Shown one piece after another: positions 30,572 to 38,530 of a DNA stretch of 64,000 nucleotides. The position numbers were made by a program, and so were the translations under genes. The stretch's first letter is position 1, and the number at the start of each line of letters is the position of its first letter. This DNA is from Kribbella pratensis. GTDB taxonomy: Bacteria; Actinomycetota; Actinomycetes; Propionibacteriales; Kribbellaceae. Where the stretch lies: assembly GCF_004366075.1 (NCBI RefSeq), contig NZ_SODU01000004.1, positions 802,839 to 866,838 on the forward strand, in the 5' to 3' direction. The notes under the pieces are model-generated. The model had not been told where the DNA came from, searched no databases, and was given only the letters and a program-made list of their open reading frames with translations.

Positions 30572-31723
30572 TCACACTCCCTCGGCGCCGTACTTCGCCG
30601 CCAGCTTTTGAAACTCGGTCTCCCGCAGCGCAAGAATCTCCTCGCGAAGGTCACTCCGAACGAACTCTTCCACAGGAAGGCAGAGATCCATTCGTTGGAT
30701 GCAGACGCCCACCTGGAATGTGCCCACACGATCCCGATAGAGCCGCACGCCGTAGTAGCCCTCCTCGCAGTCGGTGCCGTTGTTGAATCGGCAGCCGGCG
30801 CACGTCTCGGGCAGGCGGACCGGTCGGATCTGCTTGAAGAACACAACCCGTCCGGACGGCAGGCGGTACGCCGTTCTCCACCCAGATGCGCCGGCTGTCA
30901 CATCGATGCCAATCGGTCGAGCCTTTAATTCGACGAGCAGCTCGTGGATGGCGTCGATCGACTTGTCTCCGTCGTCGAGCGAATTGAGCAACCTGACTGA
31001 GATGCCTGGTAGGTATTCGGTCAACAGCCGATGAACCCGAGGCACATGAGTGGCATCAGGAACGACGATGTTCGCACTCGCTCCGATGCCATTGGCGATC
31101 GCTACTCGAATCGAGTCCTGCAACGCTCGGATCTTTCGTTCCGCACGTTCCGTGTTCGCATACTTCCCATGCTGAACCTGCGCCAACTCCTCGGCGGTCG
31201 TGCCGAAGATCGAGAAGTTGACGCGTTCAAGCCCAGCCTCACCACAGGCGCGCAGAGCCCGCGCGCCGTTCTCTCCGTTCGACGTCGCACAGACCTGGTA
31301 TCCCGCACGGACCCCGATTGCGACGACCTCGGACAGCCTGGGATGTAACGTGGGCTCACCGCCTGTGAGGTGCAACTCGCTGACGTGAAGCGCATCGCGA
31401 AGCACGTCCAGGGTCGAGGCAAGGCTCTCGTCAGGCGCGACTGTCGCTGGGAGAAACCTGGCACCATTGGTCCCGAGATAGATCGAGACCCGGCCAGATC
31501 GTCCGGCACCGGTCATCTCGCCGGGTGCCCTACCAAGGTTGTCTGCCACGACCGGAGTACCTTCGTTGTGGCAGAAAGTGCAGGTCATCCCACAGGCATC
31601 GATCACCTTCAGCCTGAGCGTGCGGTCCGTCGACAGACGGACCGGGAGACCTGTCCTCGGATGCGAGCCGACGACAGTGCACGCCGGTCCTCGCCCCGCT
31701 TCCGCCGGGTATGTACTTCTCAT
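30572..31723 (-). CDS. Radical SAM enzyme, MoaA-like, with C-terminal Cys cluster
   Basis: A 383-residue radical SAM protein. The [4Fe-4S] motif CGMTCTFC (Cys 44, 48, 51, CxxxCxxC) follows TLRLKVIDA. The SAM-binding GGEP motif appears as LHLTGGEPTLHP near 115-126. The C-terminal part holds CAGCRFNNGTDC and a later GVCIQRM, suggesting an auxiliary cluster as in MoaA and SPASM/twitch proteins. GAGGAG lies before the ATG. It is the first gene of a two-gene operon with the CYTH protein and is divergent from the HTH-SLOG operon. No peptide substrate or molybdopterin genes are nearby, so a nucleotide or other small molecule is a likely substrate, unproven. Confidence 0.9.
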   Translation of the reverse strand: MRSTYPAEAGRGPACTVVGSHPRTGLPVRLSTDRTLRLKVIDACGMTCTFCHNEGTPVVADNLGRAPGEMTGAGRSGRVSIYLGTNGARFLPATVAPDESLASTLDVLRDALHVSELHLTGGEPTLHPRLSEVVAIGVRAGYQVCATSNGENGARALRACGEAGLERVNFSIFGTTAEELAQVQHGKYANTERAERKIRALQDSIRVAIANGIGASANIVVPDATHVPRVHRLLTEYLPGISVRLLNSLDDGDKSIDAIHELLVELKARPIGIDVTAGASGWRTAYRLPSGRVVFFKQIRPVRLPETCAGCRFNNGTDCEEGYYGVRLYRDRVGTFQVGVCIQRMDLCLPVEEFVRSDLREEILALRETEFQKLAAKYGAEGV

Positions 31724-31738
31724 ATCGATCGCTCCTCA

Positions 31739-31763
31739 GAGTCAGCGCGGAAATCTGTGACTC
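31739..31763. promoter_or_regulatory. GAGTCA/TGACTC inverted repeat upstream of the radical SAM gene
   Basis: GAGTCA at 31739-31744 and TGACTC at 31758-31763 are perfect inverted copies 13 bases apart, 16 bases upstream of the radical SAM start. It is a candidate operator for the HTH-SLOG protein encoded divergently. Confidence 0.4.
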
Positions 31764-31802
31764 ATGTTTGGGCGAGCGACGGCGAAGCGAAATCGACCGA
31801 AT

Positions 31803-31821
31803 CCGTGGAACCAGTCCACGG
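31803..31821. promoter_or_regulatory. CCGTGG-N7-CCACGG inverted repeat upstream of the HTH-SLOG gene
   Basis: CCGTGG (31803-31808) and CCACGG (31816-31821) flank a 7-base centre, just before a TACCCT that could be the -10 element (31838-31843) of the HTH-SLOG operon. A candidate regulatory site; its sequence differs from the repeat at 31739, so two regulators or two binding modes are possible. Confidence 0.4.
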
Positions 31822-31875
31822 GACGACACCATCCCGCTACCCTCAGTGTGTGAAGGTCACGAGAGGGCGAACCAG

Positions 31876-32817
31876 GTGACCCGTCGAAAGGTCTTTGATC
31901 CAAACGCGGTGCCGCCGTCCTTCTGGCGAGGCAACGAAGTTCAGACTGCGCTCGCCCGGCGCGACATCGGAGCGCTGTTCCGAAGCTACCTGGACGCTTT
32001 CGACGACTGCACGCAGACGCAGCTAGCGCTTCTGACCGAGCACGATCGGTCAGATGTATCGAACTGGATTCGAGGCACACGCCACGGTCAGGTCTCGGAC
32101 ATCGGCGTACTCACTCGGATTGCAGAAGGACTCCGCTTGCCAGACAGCGCACGGATCTTGATGGGTCTGGCTCCTGCGGACGCCTTGGTGTCCTCAGTGC
32201 GCGACGAGCGCGAGATGTCAGAGCCGGACGCCGGAACCGGGGGTGGGCCGGATCGGCGTCGACTCGACGGCTCCGACCTGACAAGCATCAGGATCGCGAT
32301 CTGTGGAAGCCGAGCAGCTAACGTCCATACCCACGCCGTCGACGCCGCCGTACGCGCTCTCGCCAGGCTCGTGATGGTGAGGCGGCTGCGAGTAAATCAC
32401 GGACCGATCGGCATCGGGATCGAGGTGATGACCCACATCGCCGATCACTACCAACCGCCTGGCCTGCGCGGAGCCGTGGCGATCTTCGGTCGCAGGAACG
32501 TCATCGCCGACGCGGAGTACGTCGTGGTCGTCGGCGGCGGCGAGGGTACTCGCGCTGAGGCCGACCTAGCTGTGGCAATGGGCAAACGTCTGCTCCCGTA
32601 CGGAGCCAGCGGCGGCACGGCGCAAGTCATACACCAACATCTACATCGCAGCCCCACTCTGAACTCCTGGATGCCACCGCATAGTCGGGTCGCCTTGGAC
32701 CGATGTGCACGCCTGGATCCTGGGGCCAGCACAATCGACATCGAACAGATGACGGATGATTTCGTTGACATGCTCGACGAGGTCATCCACGCAGACCGAG
32801 GAGAATCACGTGCCTGA
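31876..32817 (+). CDS. HTH-SLOG fusion: DNA-binding nucleotide-sensor protein
   Basis: A 313-residue two-domain protein. Residues 30-95 form an XRE-like helix-turn-helix (TQTQLALLTEHDRSDVSNWI and the helix after it). After a Gly/Asp-rich linker, residues 137-255 form a Rossmann-like SLOG domain: IRIAICGSR, the NHGPIGIGIEVM segment, AEYVVVVGGGEGTRAEADLA and LPYGASGGTA. SLOG domains bind nucleotides or nucleotide derivatives and are common in conflict and signalling systems. The GTG at 31876 has GAGAGGG upstream; earlier in-frame codons do not look like coding sequence. Its last 8 bases overlap the RibD-like reductase gene. Probably a ligand-responsive repressor of the cassette. Confidence 0.82.
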   Translation: MTRRKVFDPNAVPPSFWRGNEVQTALARRDIGALFRSYLDAFDDCTQTQLALLTEHDRSDVSNWIRGTRHGQVSDIGVLTRIAEGLRLPDSARILMGLAPADALVSSVRDEREMSEPDAGTGGGPDRRRLDGSDLTSIRIAICGSRAANVHTHAVDAAVRALARLVMVRRLRVNHGPIGIGIEVMTHIADHYQPPGLRGAVAIFGRRNVIADAEYVVVVGGGEGTRAEADLAVAMGKRLLPYGASGGTAQVIHQHLHRSPTLNSWMPPHSRVALDRCARLDPGASTIDIEQMTDDFVDMLDEVIHADRGESRA

Positions 32818-33499
32818 TCGCCCGTACGTCCTGCTGTCCGTCGCGGCATCCGTCGACGGTTACATTGACGACAACACGGACCAGCGACTTCTCCTCTCCA
32901 ACGACGAGGACTTCGACCGAGTCGACGATGTCCGAGCCGGAGTCGACGCGATCCTAGTGGGCGCCAACACCATCCGCCGCGACAACCCGCGCCTCCTCGT
33001 CCGCTCTGATGACCGGCGCAAGCGCCGCGTAGATGCGGGCCTCGCCGAGTCACCGATCAAGGTGACGATCAGCGCCGGCGGGGACCTCGACCCCACCTCG
33101 AAATTTTTCGCCACCGGCGACGTCGACAAGGTGGTCTATGTCCCAACGTCTGCCGTGGAAAAGGCCGCGGCTGCGGTCGGAGCTGTTAGCCACGTCGTTG
33201 ACGCGGGCGCGGCAGTCGATCTCGGCTTCGTCCTGAGCGACCTCGCCCAGCGTGGCGTGAAGCGGCTGATGGTCGAAGGCGGCGGCACAATGCATACCCA
33301 GTTCCTCTCCGCCGGACTCGCGGACGAGATCCACCTGGTGATCGCCCCATTCTTCGTCGGCGACAGCAGCGCACCCCGGTTCGTCAGCGATGCTCAATTC
33401 CCCCAGAGCCCGTCCAGCCGCATGGCCCTCACCGAGGTCAAACAAATCGGAGACGTCGTCCTCCTCCGCTACCTCCCGAAAGTCCCCACCCATGCCTGA
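32810..33499 (+). CDS. RibD C-terminal-type reductase, free-standing
   Basis: A 229-residue stand-alone version of the riboflavin reductase domain. SVAASVDGYIDD, LLSNDEDFDRVDDVRAGVDA then ILVGANTIRRDNPRLLV, and LMVEGGGTMHTQFLSAGL with DEIHLVIAPFFVG are the RibD/Rib7 substrate- and NADPH-binding signatures, closer to true RibG than the two other DHFR-fold proteins in this window. In riboflavin synthesis this domain reduces the ribosyl side chain of a pyrimidine. The start is GTG after GAGGAG; it overlaps the HTH-SLOG gene by 8 bases and the deaminase gene by 8 bases. No other riboflavin genes are present, so a different ribosylated heterocycle is likely. Confidence 0.88.
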   Translation: MPDRPYVLLSVAASVDGYIDDNTDQRLLLSNDEDFDRVDDVRAGVDAILVGANTIRRDNPRLLVRSDDRRKRRVDAGLAESPIKVTISAGGDLDPTSKFFATGDVDKVVYVPTSAVEKAAAAVGAVSHVVDAGAAVDLGFVLSDLAQRGVKRLMVEGGGTMHTQFLSAGLADEIHLVIAPFFVGDSSAPRFVSDAQFPQSPSSRMALTEVKQIGDVVLLRYLPKVPTHA

Positions 33500-33941
33500 A
33501 CTCGACGACCGCTACTGGCTCCACCAGGCCATCGACCTCTCCCGCTCGTGCCCACCATCGACCACCGCCTTCTCGGTAGGCGCCATCATCGTCACCCCCG
33601 ACGGCGAGGTCCTGGCCACCGGCTACTCCCGCGAAACCGACCCCCATGACCACGCCGAAGAAGTCGCGCTAACCAAGATCCGGCCAGGCGACCCCCGCCT
33701 CCGCGAAGCCACCATCTACACCAGCCTCGAGCCCTGCAGCAAACGAGCTTCCCGCCCCCGCACCTGTACCGATCTAATCCTCGCAGCCGGTATCCCCCGA
33801 GTAGTCCTGGCCTGGCGAGAGCCATTCATCTTCGTCGACTGCGAGGGCGTAGAACTCCTGAACGCTGCGAACGTCGAAGTCGTCGAGCTCCCCGACCTCG
33901 CGGAGACTGTCAAGGAGATCAACGCCTATCTGCTGGAGTGA
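33492..33941 (+). CDS. RibD N-terminal-type deaminase, free-standing
   Basis: A 149-residue zinc-dependent deaminase of the cytidine deaminase fold. The zinc site is H54-A-E56 (HDHAEEVAL) plus Cys 82 and Cys 92 in SLEPCSKRASRPRTCTD, which closely follows the RibD form rather than cytidine deaminase. It removes an exocyclic amino group from a pyrimidine in the RibD reaction. It overlaps the reductase stop by 8 bases, so the two RibD domains, normally fused as deaminase-reductase, occur here as separate genes in the reverse order. Substrate inferred as a ribosylaminopyrimidine or related nucleotide. Confidence 0.88.
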   Translation: MPELDDRYWLHQAIDLSRSCPPSTTAFSVGAIIVTPDGEVLATGYSRETDPHDHAEEVALTKIRPGDPRLREATIYTSLEPCSKRASRPRTCTDLILAAGIPRVVLAWREPFIFVDCEGVELLNAANVEVVELPDLAETVKEINAYLLE

Positions 33942-33980
33942 CGCAGCTGGCTCGAACTCTCGTCAGCGCCTGGGGAACGC

Positions 33981-33996
33981 TCATCTGTTCAGATGA
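33981..33996. promoter_or_regulatory. TCATCTG-TT-CAGATGA palindrome after the cassette, upstream of the PLD-helicase
   Basis: A perfect 7-base inverted repeat with a 2-base centre, 39 bases after the deaminase stop and 105 bases before the helicase start. The short loop favours a protein-binding DNA site over an RNA hairpin. Confidence 0.45.
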
Positions 33997-34032
33997 CGAA
34001 TCAGGGTGACTCGATGCCCGCAAGAGACACAC

Positions 34033-34055
34033 TCACCTGACGCCTATGCAGGTGA
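34033..34055. promoter_or_regulatory. TCACCTG-N9-CAGGTGA inverted repeat upstream of the PLD-helicase
   Basis: TCACCTG (34033-34039) and CAGGTGA (34049-34055), 46 bases before the helicase ATG. One base differs between this half-site (TCACCTG) and the palindrome at 33981 (TCATCTG), so the two may be bound by the same protein. Confidence 0.45.
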
Positions 34056-34101
34056 CTGTCGGTGCGGTCTGGCAAGCTCCTCTGGGAGGGGTGATCGGGG
34101 A

Positions 34102-37100
34102 ATGAAGCCAGGGATCTACGACGCGTTGGTGACGAGCAGTCTGCTTGAGGCCATTGGGCAGTTTGATGGTCAGCAGCCGGTGATACACGAGGTTGACGAG
34201 GCTGACCAGCCGGAGGTCCTGGCGCGGCACGTCGGGGACGCAGTACGGCGTGTGCTCGGTGGCACGCGCGACGCAGGCAAGCGCGTTGCTCTGGTCAACG
34301 ACCTGCTGGAGCTCCTCGCCGAACACGACGACCTCCTTCCCAGCGAACCGCCTCGTCAACTCCACGCTCTCTATCCCGCCGTACGTCCGGGCGTCACGAG
34401 CTACGGCTCGACTCGTCCAAGTACGCCGCTGTCGGATGCTGCTCTGCTGACGAACTCGCACGGCGAGCCATCGCTAGGTCCGGAACTACGCGCCGAGATC
34501 GACACATCCGACGAGGTTGACCTGATCTGCGCGTTCGTGAAGTGGTACGGCCTGCGGTTGCTCGAGCCAGAGCTCGAGCGCCTTCGGCTTCGGGATGCTC
34601 CGTTCCGCGTCATCACTACGACCTATCTCGGCGCAACTGATCGCACCGCTCTCGACAGACTCGTCAACGACTTCGGCGCCGAGGTCAAAATCCAGTACGA
34701 CGTCCTCCGCACGCGCCTGCACGCGAAGGCGTGGCTCTTTCGCCGCGCGACCACATTCGACACGGCGTACGTCGGATCGTCGAATCTCTCCCGGGCGGCG
34801 CTACTCGACGGGGTCGAATGGAATGTCCGGCTCTCCCGGATCGCCACTCCGGGCCTGCTGAACAAGTTCGGAGCAACCTTCGACACGTACTGGAACGACT
34901 CCACCTTCGAGTCGTACGACCCCGCACGCGACCGCGATCGGCTCGACGACGCACTAGCTGAAGCGAGCGGCCGTACGTCGTCCAATCGAGTCACGATCTC
35001 CCTGGCCGGCCTTGAGGTACGTCCGCGGCCGTATCAGGCAGAGATGCTCGAGGAGATCGAGGTCGAACGCGAGGTACACGACCGGCACCGCAACCTCGTC
35101 GTCGCAGCGACCGGCACCGGCAAAACCGTGATCGCAGCTCTCGACTATCGGCGGCTCCGCGACGCTGCCCTCGAGCGCGGCGAGCCCGCGCCGTCGCTCC
35201 TCTTTGTCGCTCATCGTCGCGAGATCCTGCAGCAATCGTTGCGCACGTACCGCGAGGTCCTCGCAGACGCGAGCTTCGGCGAGGAGTATCACTCGGGCGC
35301 ACGCCCCGAACGCTGGCGGCACGTCTTCGCGTCTGTTCAGGCGTTGACGGCGTACGACGTCACCTCGATGCCGGCGGACGCCTTTGAGATCGTTGTCGTC
35401 GACGAGTTCCATCACGCTGCCGCTCCGACGTACCGGAAGCTGCTCAATCACCTGCAGCCACGCGAACTGCTTGGACTGACGGCAACGCCGGAGCGCACCG
35501 ACGGTTTCGACTTGCTGAGCTTCTTCGGCGGAAGAACCGCCGTCGAGCTTCGCCTCTGGGATGCGCTCTCAGCCGATCTGCTCTGCCCGTTCCACTACTT
35601 CGGGATCGCCGATGGGACCCAGCTCGATGAGCTGCAATGGAAGCGCGGTCGGTACGACGAGCGGCAACTCGAGGCGCTATACACGGGAAACGACAAACGC
35701 TCTGCCATCGTCCTGCGCGAGGTGCAGGACAAGCTCTCCGACGTACGAGCAATGCGAGCACTCGGGTTCTGCGTCTCAATCGCTCATGCCGAGTACATGG
35801 CGCGCACATTCAACGCCGCAGGCATTCCTGCACAAGCAGTCTCCGGCGAGACCTCAACAGCCGTCCGCGACCAGGCCCTGCGTGATCTGAAGGATCGCCG
35901 AGTTAATGCACTCTTCGCGGCCGACCTCTTCAATGAGGGCCTGGATCTCCCAGAAGTTGACACAGTCCTGTTCCTCCGGCCCACGGAGAGTCCGACTGTC
36001 TTCCTCCAGCAACTTGGGCGCGGCCTGCGTCAGTCCGACGGCAAACCAGTCCTCACAGCACTCGACTTCGTTGGGCACCAGCGCAAGGAATTCCGGTTCG
36101 ACCTCAGGTTCCGGGCACTCACTGGCAAGTCCCGAAAAAGACTGGAAGACCAAGTAAAGCAAGGCTTCCCGGCGCTGCCTTCTGGCTGCCAGATCGTCCT
36201 CGACAAGGTCGCCCAGGAAGTGGTCCTCTCCAATCTGAAGGGCCAGGTCGCCGGTCGGTGGCAAGACATGGTTCAAGAACTCAAGACGCTGGGCGACCGG
36301 GATCTCGGGAACTTCGTGCAAGAGTCCGGAGTCGAACTCAGCGACGTACTGCGATCCGGTCGAAGTTGGACGTCGCTTCGGCGCGATGCGGGGATGCCCA
36401 CTCGGGGCGGATCGACGCATGAGACTGCGCTGCTACGACGGGTGCGGGCGCTGTCTCACGTCGACGACCCGGAACGTGCTCAGACCTATCGACGACTACT
36501 GCAGGACGACGGACCGTCGTACGACGATCTCGCTCCAATGCAACGCACGTTCGCGCGGATGCTCTTCTTCTCGTTGTGGCCGAACGGCGGTGGCTTCAAG
36601 ACATACGAAGACGGCTTCCACGCCCTCCGTCAGGAACGTGCAGCGCGCGACGAACTCCTTGAGGTCACCGACTTCGCCATGGATCACGCCCGCCATCGAG
36701 CTGTGCCGCTCAGCGGCCGACTCGACGACCTGGCGCTGCGAGTACACGCTCGCTATCAACGTGAAGAGATCCTGGCGGCGCTCGACTACGCCAACTTTCA
36801 ACGCCGACCGAGCACCTTCCAGTCCGGCGTCTTGTACTCGGAGGAACTGAACTCCGATGCCTTCCTCGTCACCCTGGTCAAGTCAGAAGCGGACTACTCG
36901 CCGACCACGATGTATCGCGACTACGCGATCAGCCCGAGCCTCTTTCATTGGGAAACCCAGAGCAACACGTCGGTGACGTCGAAGGTTGGGCAGCGATACC
37001 TCAATCACCGCGACCAGGACACGAAGATCCTCATCTTCGCCCGCGAGCACAAGCTCACTGAGCTAGGCACCTCGCCGTACCTCTTCCTCGGCCCAGCCAC

Positions 37101-37200
37101 CTACACGTCCCACACCGGCGACCGCCCAATAGCCATCACCTGGCAACTAGACCACCCAATGCCCACCGAAATGTTCCAAGCCGCCTCGGTCGTGGCATAA
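34102..37200 (+). CDS. PLD-nuclease/SF2 helicase/DUF3427 protein, putative defence or repair enzyme
   Basis: A 1032-residue protein. An N-terminal phospholipase-D-like nuclease domain carries H207-A-K209 (RLHAKAWLFRR) and GSSNLS at 225-230. The superfamily 2 helicase core has Walker A ATGTGKT (336-342), DEFHH at 434-438 and motif VI QQLGRGLRQ at 636-644. The C-terminal ~340 residues form DUF3427 (starting about VLDKVAQEVVLSNLKGQVAG, ending MPTEMFQAASVVA). This architecture is found in mobile and defence-like regions and is thought to process nucleic acids by ATP-driven translocation plus PLD cleavage. The ATG follows ATCGGGG; two palindromes lie upstream. It may act alone or with the cassette before it. 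Confidence 0.88.
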   Translation: MKPGIYDALVTSSLLEAIGQFDGQQPVIHEVDEADQPEVLARHVGDAVRRVLGGTRDAGKRVALVNDLLELLAEHDDLLPSEPPRQLHALYPAVRPGVTSYGSTRPSTPLSDAALLTNSHGEPSLGPELRAEIDTSDEVDLICAFVKWYGLRLLEPELERLRLRDAPFRVITTTYLGATDRTALDRLVNDFGAEVKIQYDVLRTRLHAKAWLFRRATTFDTAYVGSSNLSRAALLDGVEWNVRLSRIATPGLLNKFGATFDTYWNDSTFESYDPARDRDRLDDALAEASGRTSSNRVTISLAGLEVRPRPYQAEMLEEIEVEREVHDRHRNLVVAATGTGKTVIAALDYRRLRDAALERGEPAPSLLFVAHRREILQQSLRTYREVLADASFGEEYHSGARPERWRHVFASVQALTAYDVTSMPADAFEIVVVDEFHHAAAPTYRKLLNHLQPRELLGLTATPERTDGFDLLSFFGGRTAVELRLWDALSADLLCPFHYFGIADGTQLDELQWKRGRYDERQLEALYTGNDKRSAIVLREVQDKLSDVRAMRALGFCVSIAHAEYMARTFNAAGIPAQAVSGETSTAVRDQALRDLKDRRVNALFAADLFNEGLDLPEVDTVLFLRPTESPTVFLQQLGRGLRQSDGKPVLTALDFVGHQRKEFRFDLRFRALTGKSRKRLEDQVKQGFPALPSGCQIVLDKVAQEVVLSNLKGQVAGRWQDMVQELKTLGDRDLGNFVQESGVELSDVLRSGRSWTSLRRDAGMPTRGGSTHETALLRRVRALSHVDDPERAQTYRRLLQDDGPSYDDLAPMQRTFARMLFFSLWPNGGGFKTYEDGFHALRQERAARDELLEVTDFAMDHARHRAVPLSGRLDDLALRVHARYQREEILAALDYANFQRRPSTFQSGVLYSEELNSDAFLVTLVKSEADYSPTTMYRDYAISPSLFHWETQSNTSVTSKVGQRYLNHRDQDTKILIFAREHKLTELGTSPYLFLGPATYTSHTGDRPIAITWQLDHPMPTEMFQAASVVA

Positions 37201-37514
37201 CCCCAAACGCAGTTGCCGTATCTCAGCCTGTCCGATGAGCTCGTGCTGCGCGAGCGAATCCTGAACGCCTAGCGCACCTCCGCGATCGGTCAGGCGGAAC
37301 TGTCACCGGTCAAGCCCGGACGCTGACTTTGAGCGGATCAAGTAGGTGCGGGCGCGGGCGCTGCACCACGCTCGGCGGGCCCAGGAGTTGGCCGCGAGCG
37401 TCGGGATCTGATGCAAGGCCTGCTAGACACGCCCAGCACTCAGAAGGATGAGTCATCGGACTGAGTGGATTCTTCTGTTGGACATGTCGGCTGGGGCGAG
37501 GGAGGTTGGAGGGT
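37201..37514. other. Intergenic region without a recognisable gene
   Basis: About 314 bases between the PLD-helicase and an aldo-keto reductase. All frames are broken by stops and no family similarity is visible. A weak inverted repeat CACTCAG/CTGAGTG (37437-37443, 37461-37467) lies near the reductase promoter. The region could be a junction scar of the accessory island, but no direct repeat or tRNA was found to show an integration site. Confidence 0.6.
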
Positions 37515-38489
37515 ATGGAATTTACTCAGCTTGGGCGTACGGGACTGAACGTCAGTCGGATCGTGTTGGGGACGATGAACTTTGGGCCTCTTACTGAGGT
37601 GGGGGATGCGCACGCGATCATGGATGCGGCGCATGACAAGGGGGTCAACTTCTTTGATACGGCCAACGGGTACGGGCGGTCTATCTACCCGGGGCGGACC
37701 GAGGAGATCATCGGGGAGTGGTTCGCCAAGGACGCCAAGAACCGGGAGAAGACGGTGCTGGCGACCAAGGTGTACGGCGACATGGGGCAGGAGTGGCCGA
37801 ACACGAGCCGGCTGTCCGCGCTCAACATCCGCCGCGCGCTCGACGCGAGCCTGAAGCGGTTGCAGACCGACTACGTGGACCTGTACCAGTTCCACCACAT
37901 CGACCGGAACACGCCGTGGGAAGAGATCTGGCAGGCGATGGAGGTCGCCGTACAGCAGGGGAAGGTGCTGTACGCCGGGTCGAGCAACTTCGCCGGATGG
38001 CACATCGCTCAGGCGCAGGAGGCGGCGGCGCGACGCAACTACGTCGGGCTTGTCAGCGAGCAGTCGCTGTACAACCTCGCACAGCGTGACATCGAGCGTG
38101 AGGTGCTGCCGGCGGCGCAGGCGTACGGGCTGGGCGTGATCCCGTGGTCGCCGCTGCACGGCGGGCTGCTGGGCGGCGTGATCCGGAAGGAGAACGAGGG
38201 CGTACGGCGCCTCGAGGGCCGTTCCAAGGAGACGCTCGAGAAGCTCCGGCCGCAGATCGAGCAGTACGAGGCGTTCGCGGACGAGCTCGGGCACGAGCCG
38301 GGTGAGCTCGGGCTGGCGTGGCTGCTGCACCAGCCCGGTGTGACGGGGCCGATTGTGGGACCGCGGACGATGGAGCAGCTGGAGTCCGCCGTACGCGCGG
38401 TCGACATCAAGCTCGACGAGAAGTCCCTGACCCGCCTCGACGAAATCTTCCCGGGCTACAAGACCGCCCCGGAGGACTACGCCTGGTAA
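37515..38489 (+). CDS. Aldo/keto reductase (voltage-gated K+ channel beta-like group)
   Basis: A 324-residue NADPH-dependent reductase of the AKR (beta/alpha)8 family. The catalytic Asp and Tyr lie in NFFDTANGYG, the Lys in VLATKVYGDMG and the His in LYQFHHIDRN. The cofactor region is WLLHQPGVTGPIVGPRTMEQ. The closest style is the YhdN/Kv-beta-like group that reduces aldehydes and ketones. GGAGGG sits just before the ATG. It converges on a LysR gene over a very strong bidirectional hairpin. Physiological substrate unknown. Confidence 0.93.
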   Translation: MEFTQLGRTGLNVSRIVLGTMNFGPLTEVGDAHAIMDAAHDKGVNFFDTANGYGRSIYPGRTEEIIGEWFAKDAKNREKTVLATKVYGDMGQEWPNTSRLSALNIRRALDASLKRLQTDYVDLYQFHHIDRNTPWEEIWQAMEVAVQQGKVLYAGSSNFAGWHIAQAQEAAARRNYVGLVSEQSLYNLAQRDIEREVLPAAQAYGLGVIPWSPLHGGLLGGVIRKENEGVRRLEGRSKETLEKLRPQIEQYEAFADELGHEPGELGLAWLLHQPGVTGPIVGPRTMEQLESAVRAVDIKLDEKSLTRLDEIFPGYKTAPEDYAW

Positions 38490-38496
38490 TGCTCAT

Positions 38497-38530
38497 ATGC
38501 CGCCGTACACAACCATGTGTACGGCGGCAT
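38497..38530. terminator. 15-bp bidirectional hairpin terminator
   Basis: The arms 38497-38511 and 38516-38530 are perfect inverted copies (ATGCCGCCGTACACA) around a 4-base loop ACCA. It fills the space between the convergent aldo-keto reductase and LysR stops. The stem is long and GC-rich, which fits a shared terminator for both genes even without a strong T-tract. Confidence 0.8.

Noticed and set aside
30034..31723. Peptide-maturation (RiPP) operon because of the radical SAM enzyme
   Set aside because: No small precursor gene is visible in the adjacent gaps and the partner is a CYTH protein rather than a peptide-recognition or protease protein.
37201..37514. Possible insertion-sequence or transposase remnant after the PLD-helicase
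   Set aside because: No inverted ends, no transposase motif and many stops; the similarity impression was too weak to keep.
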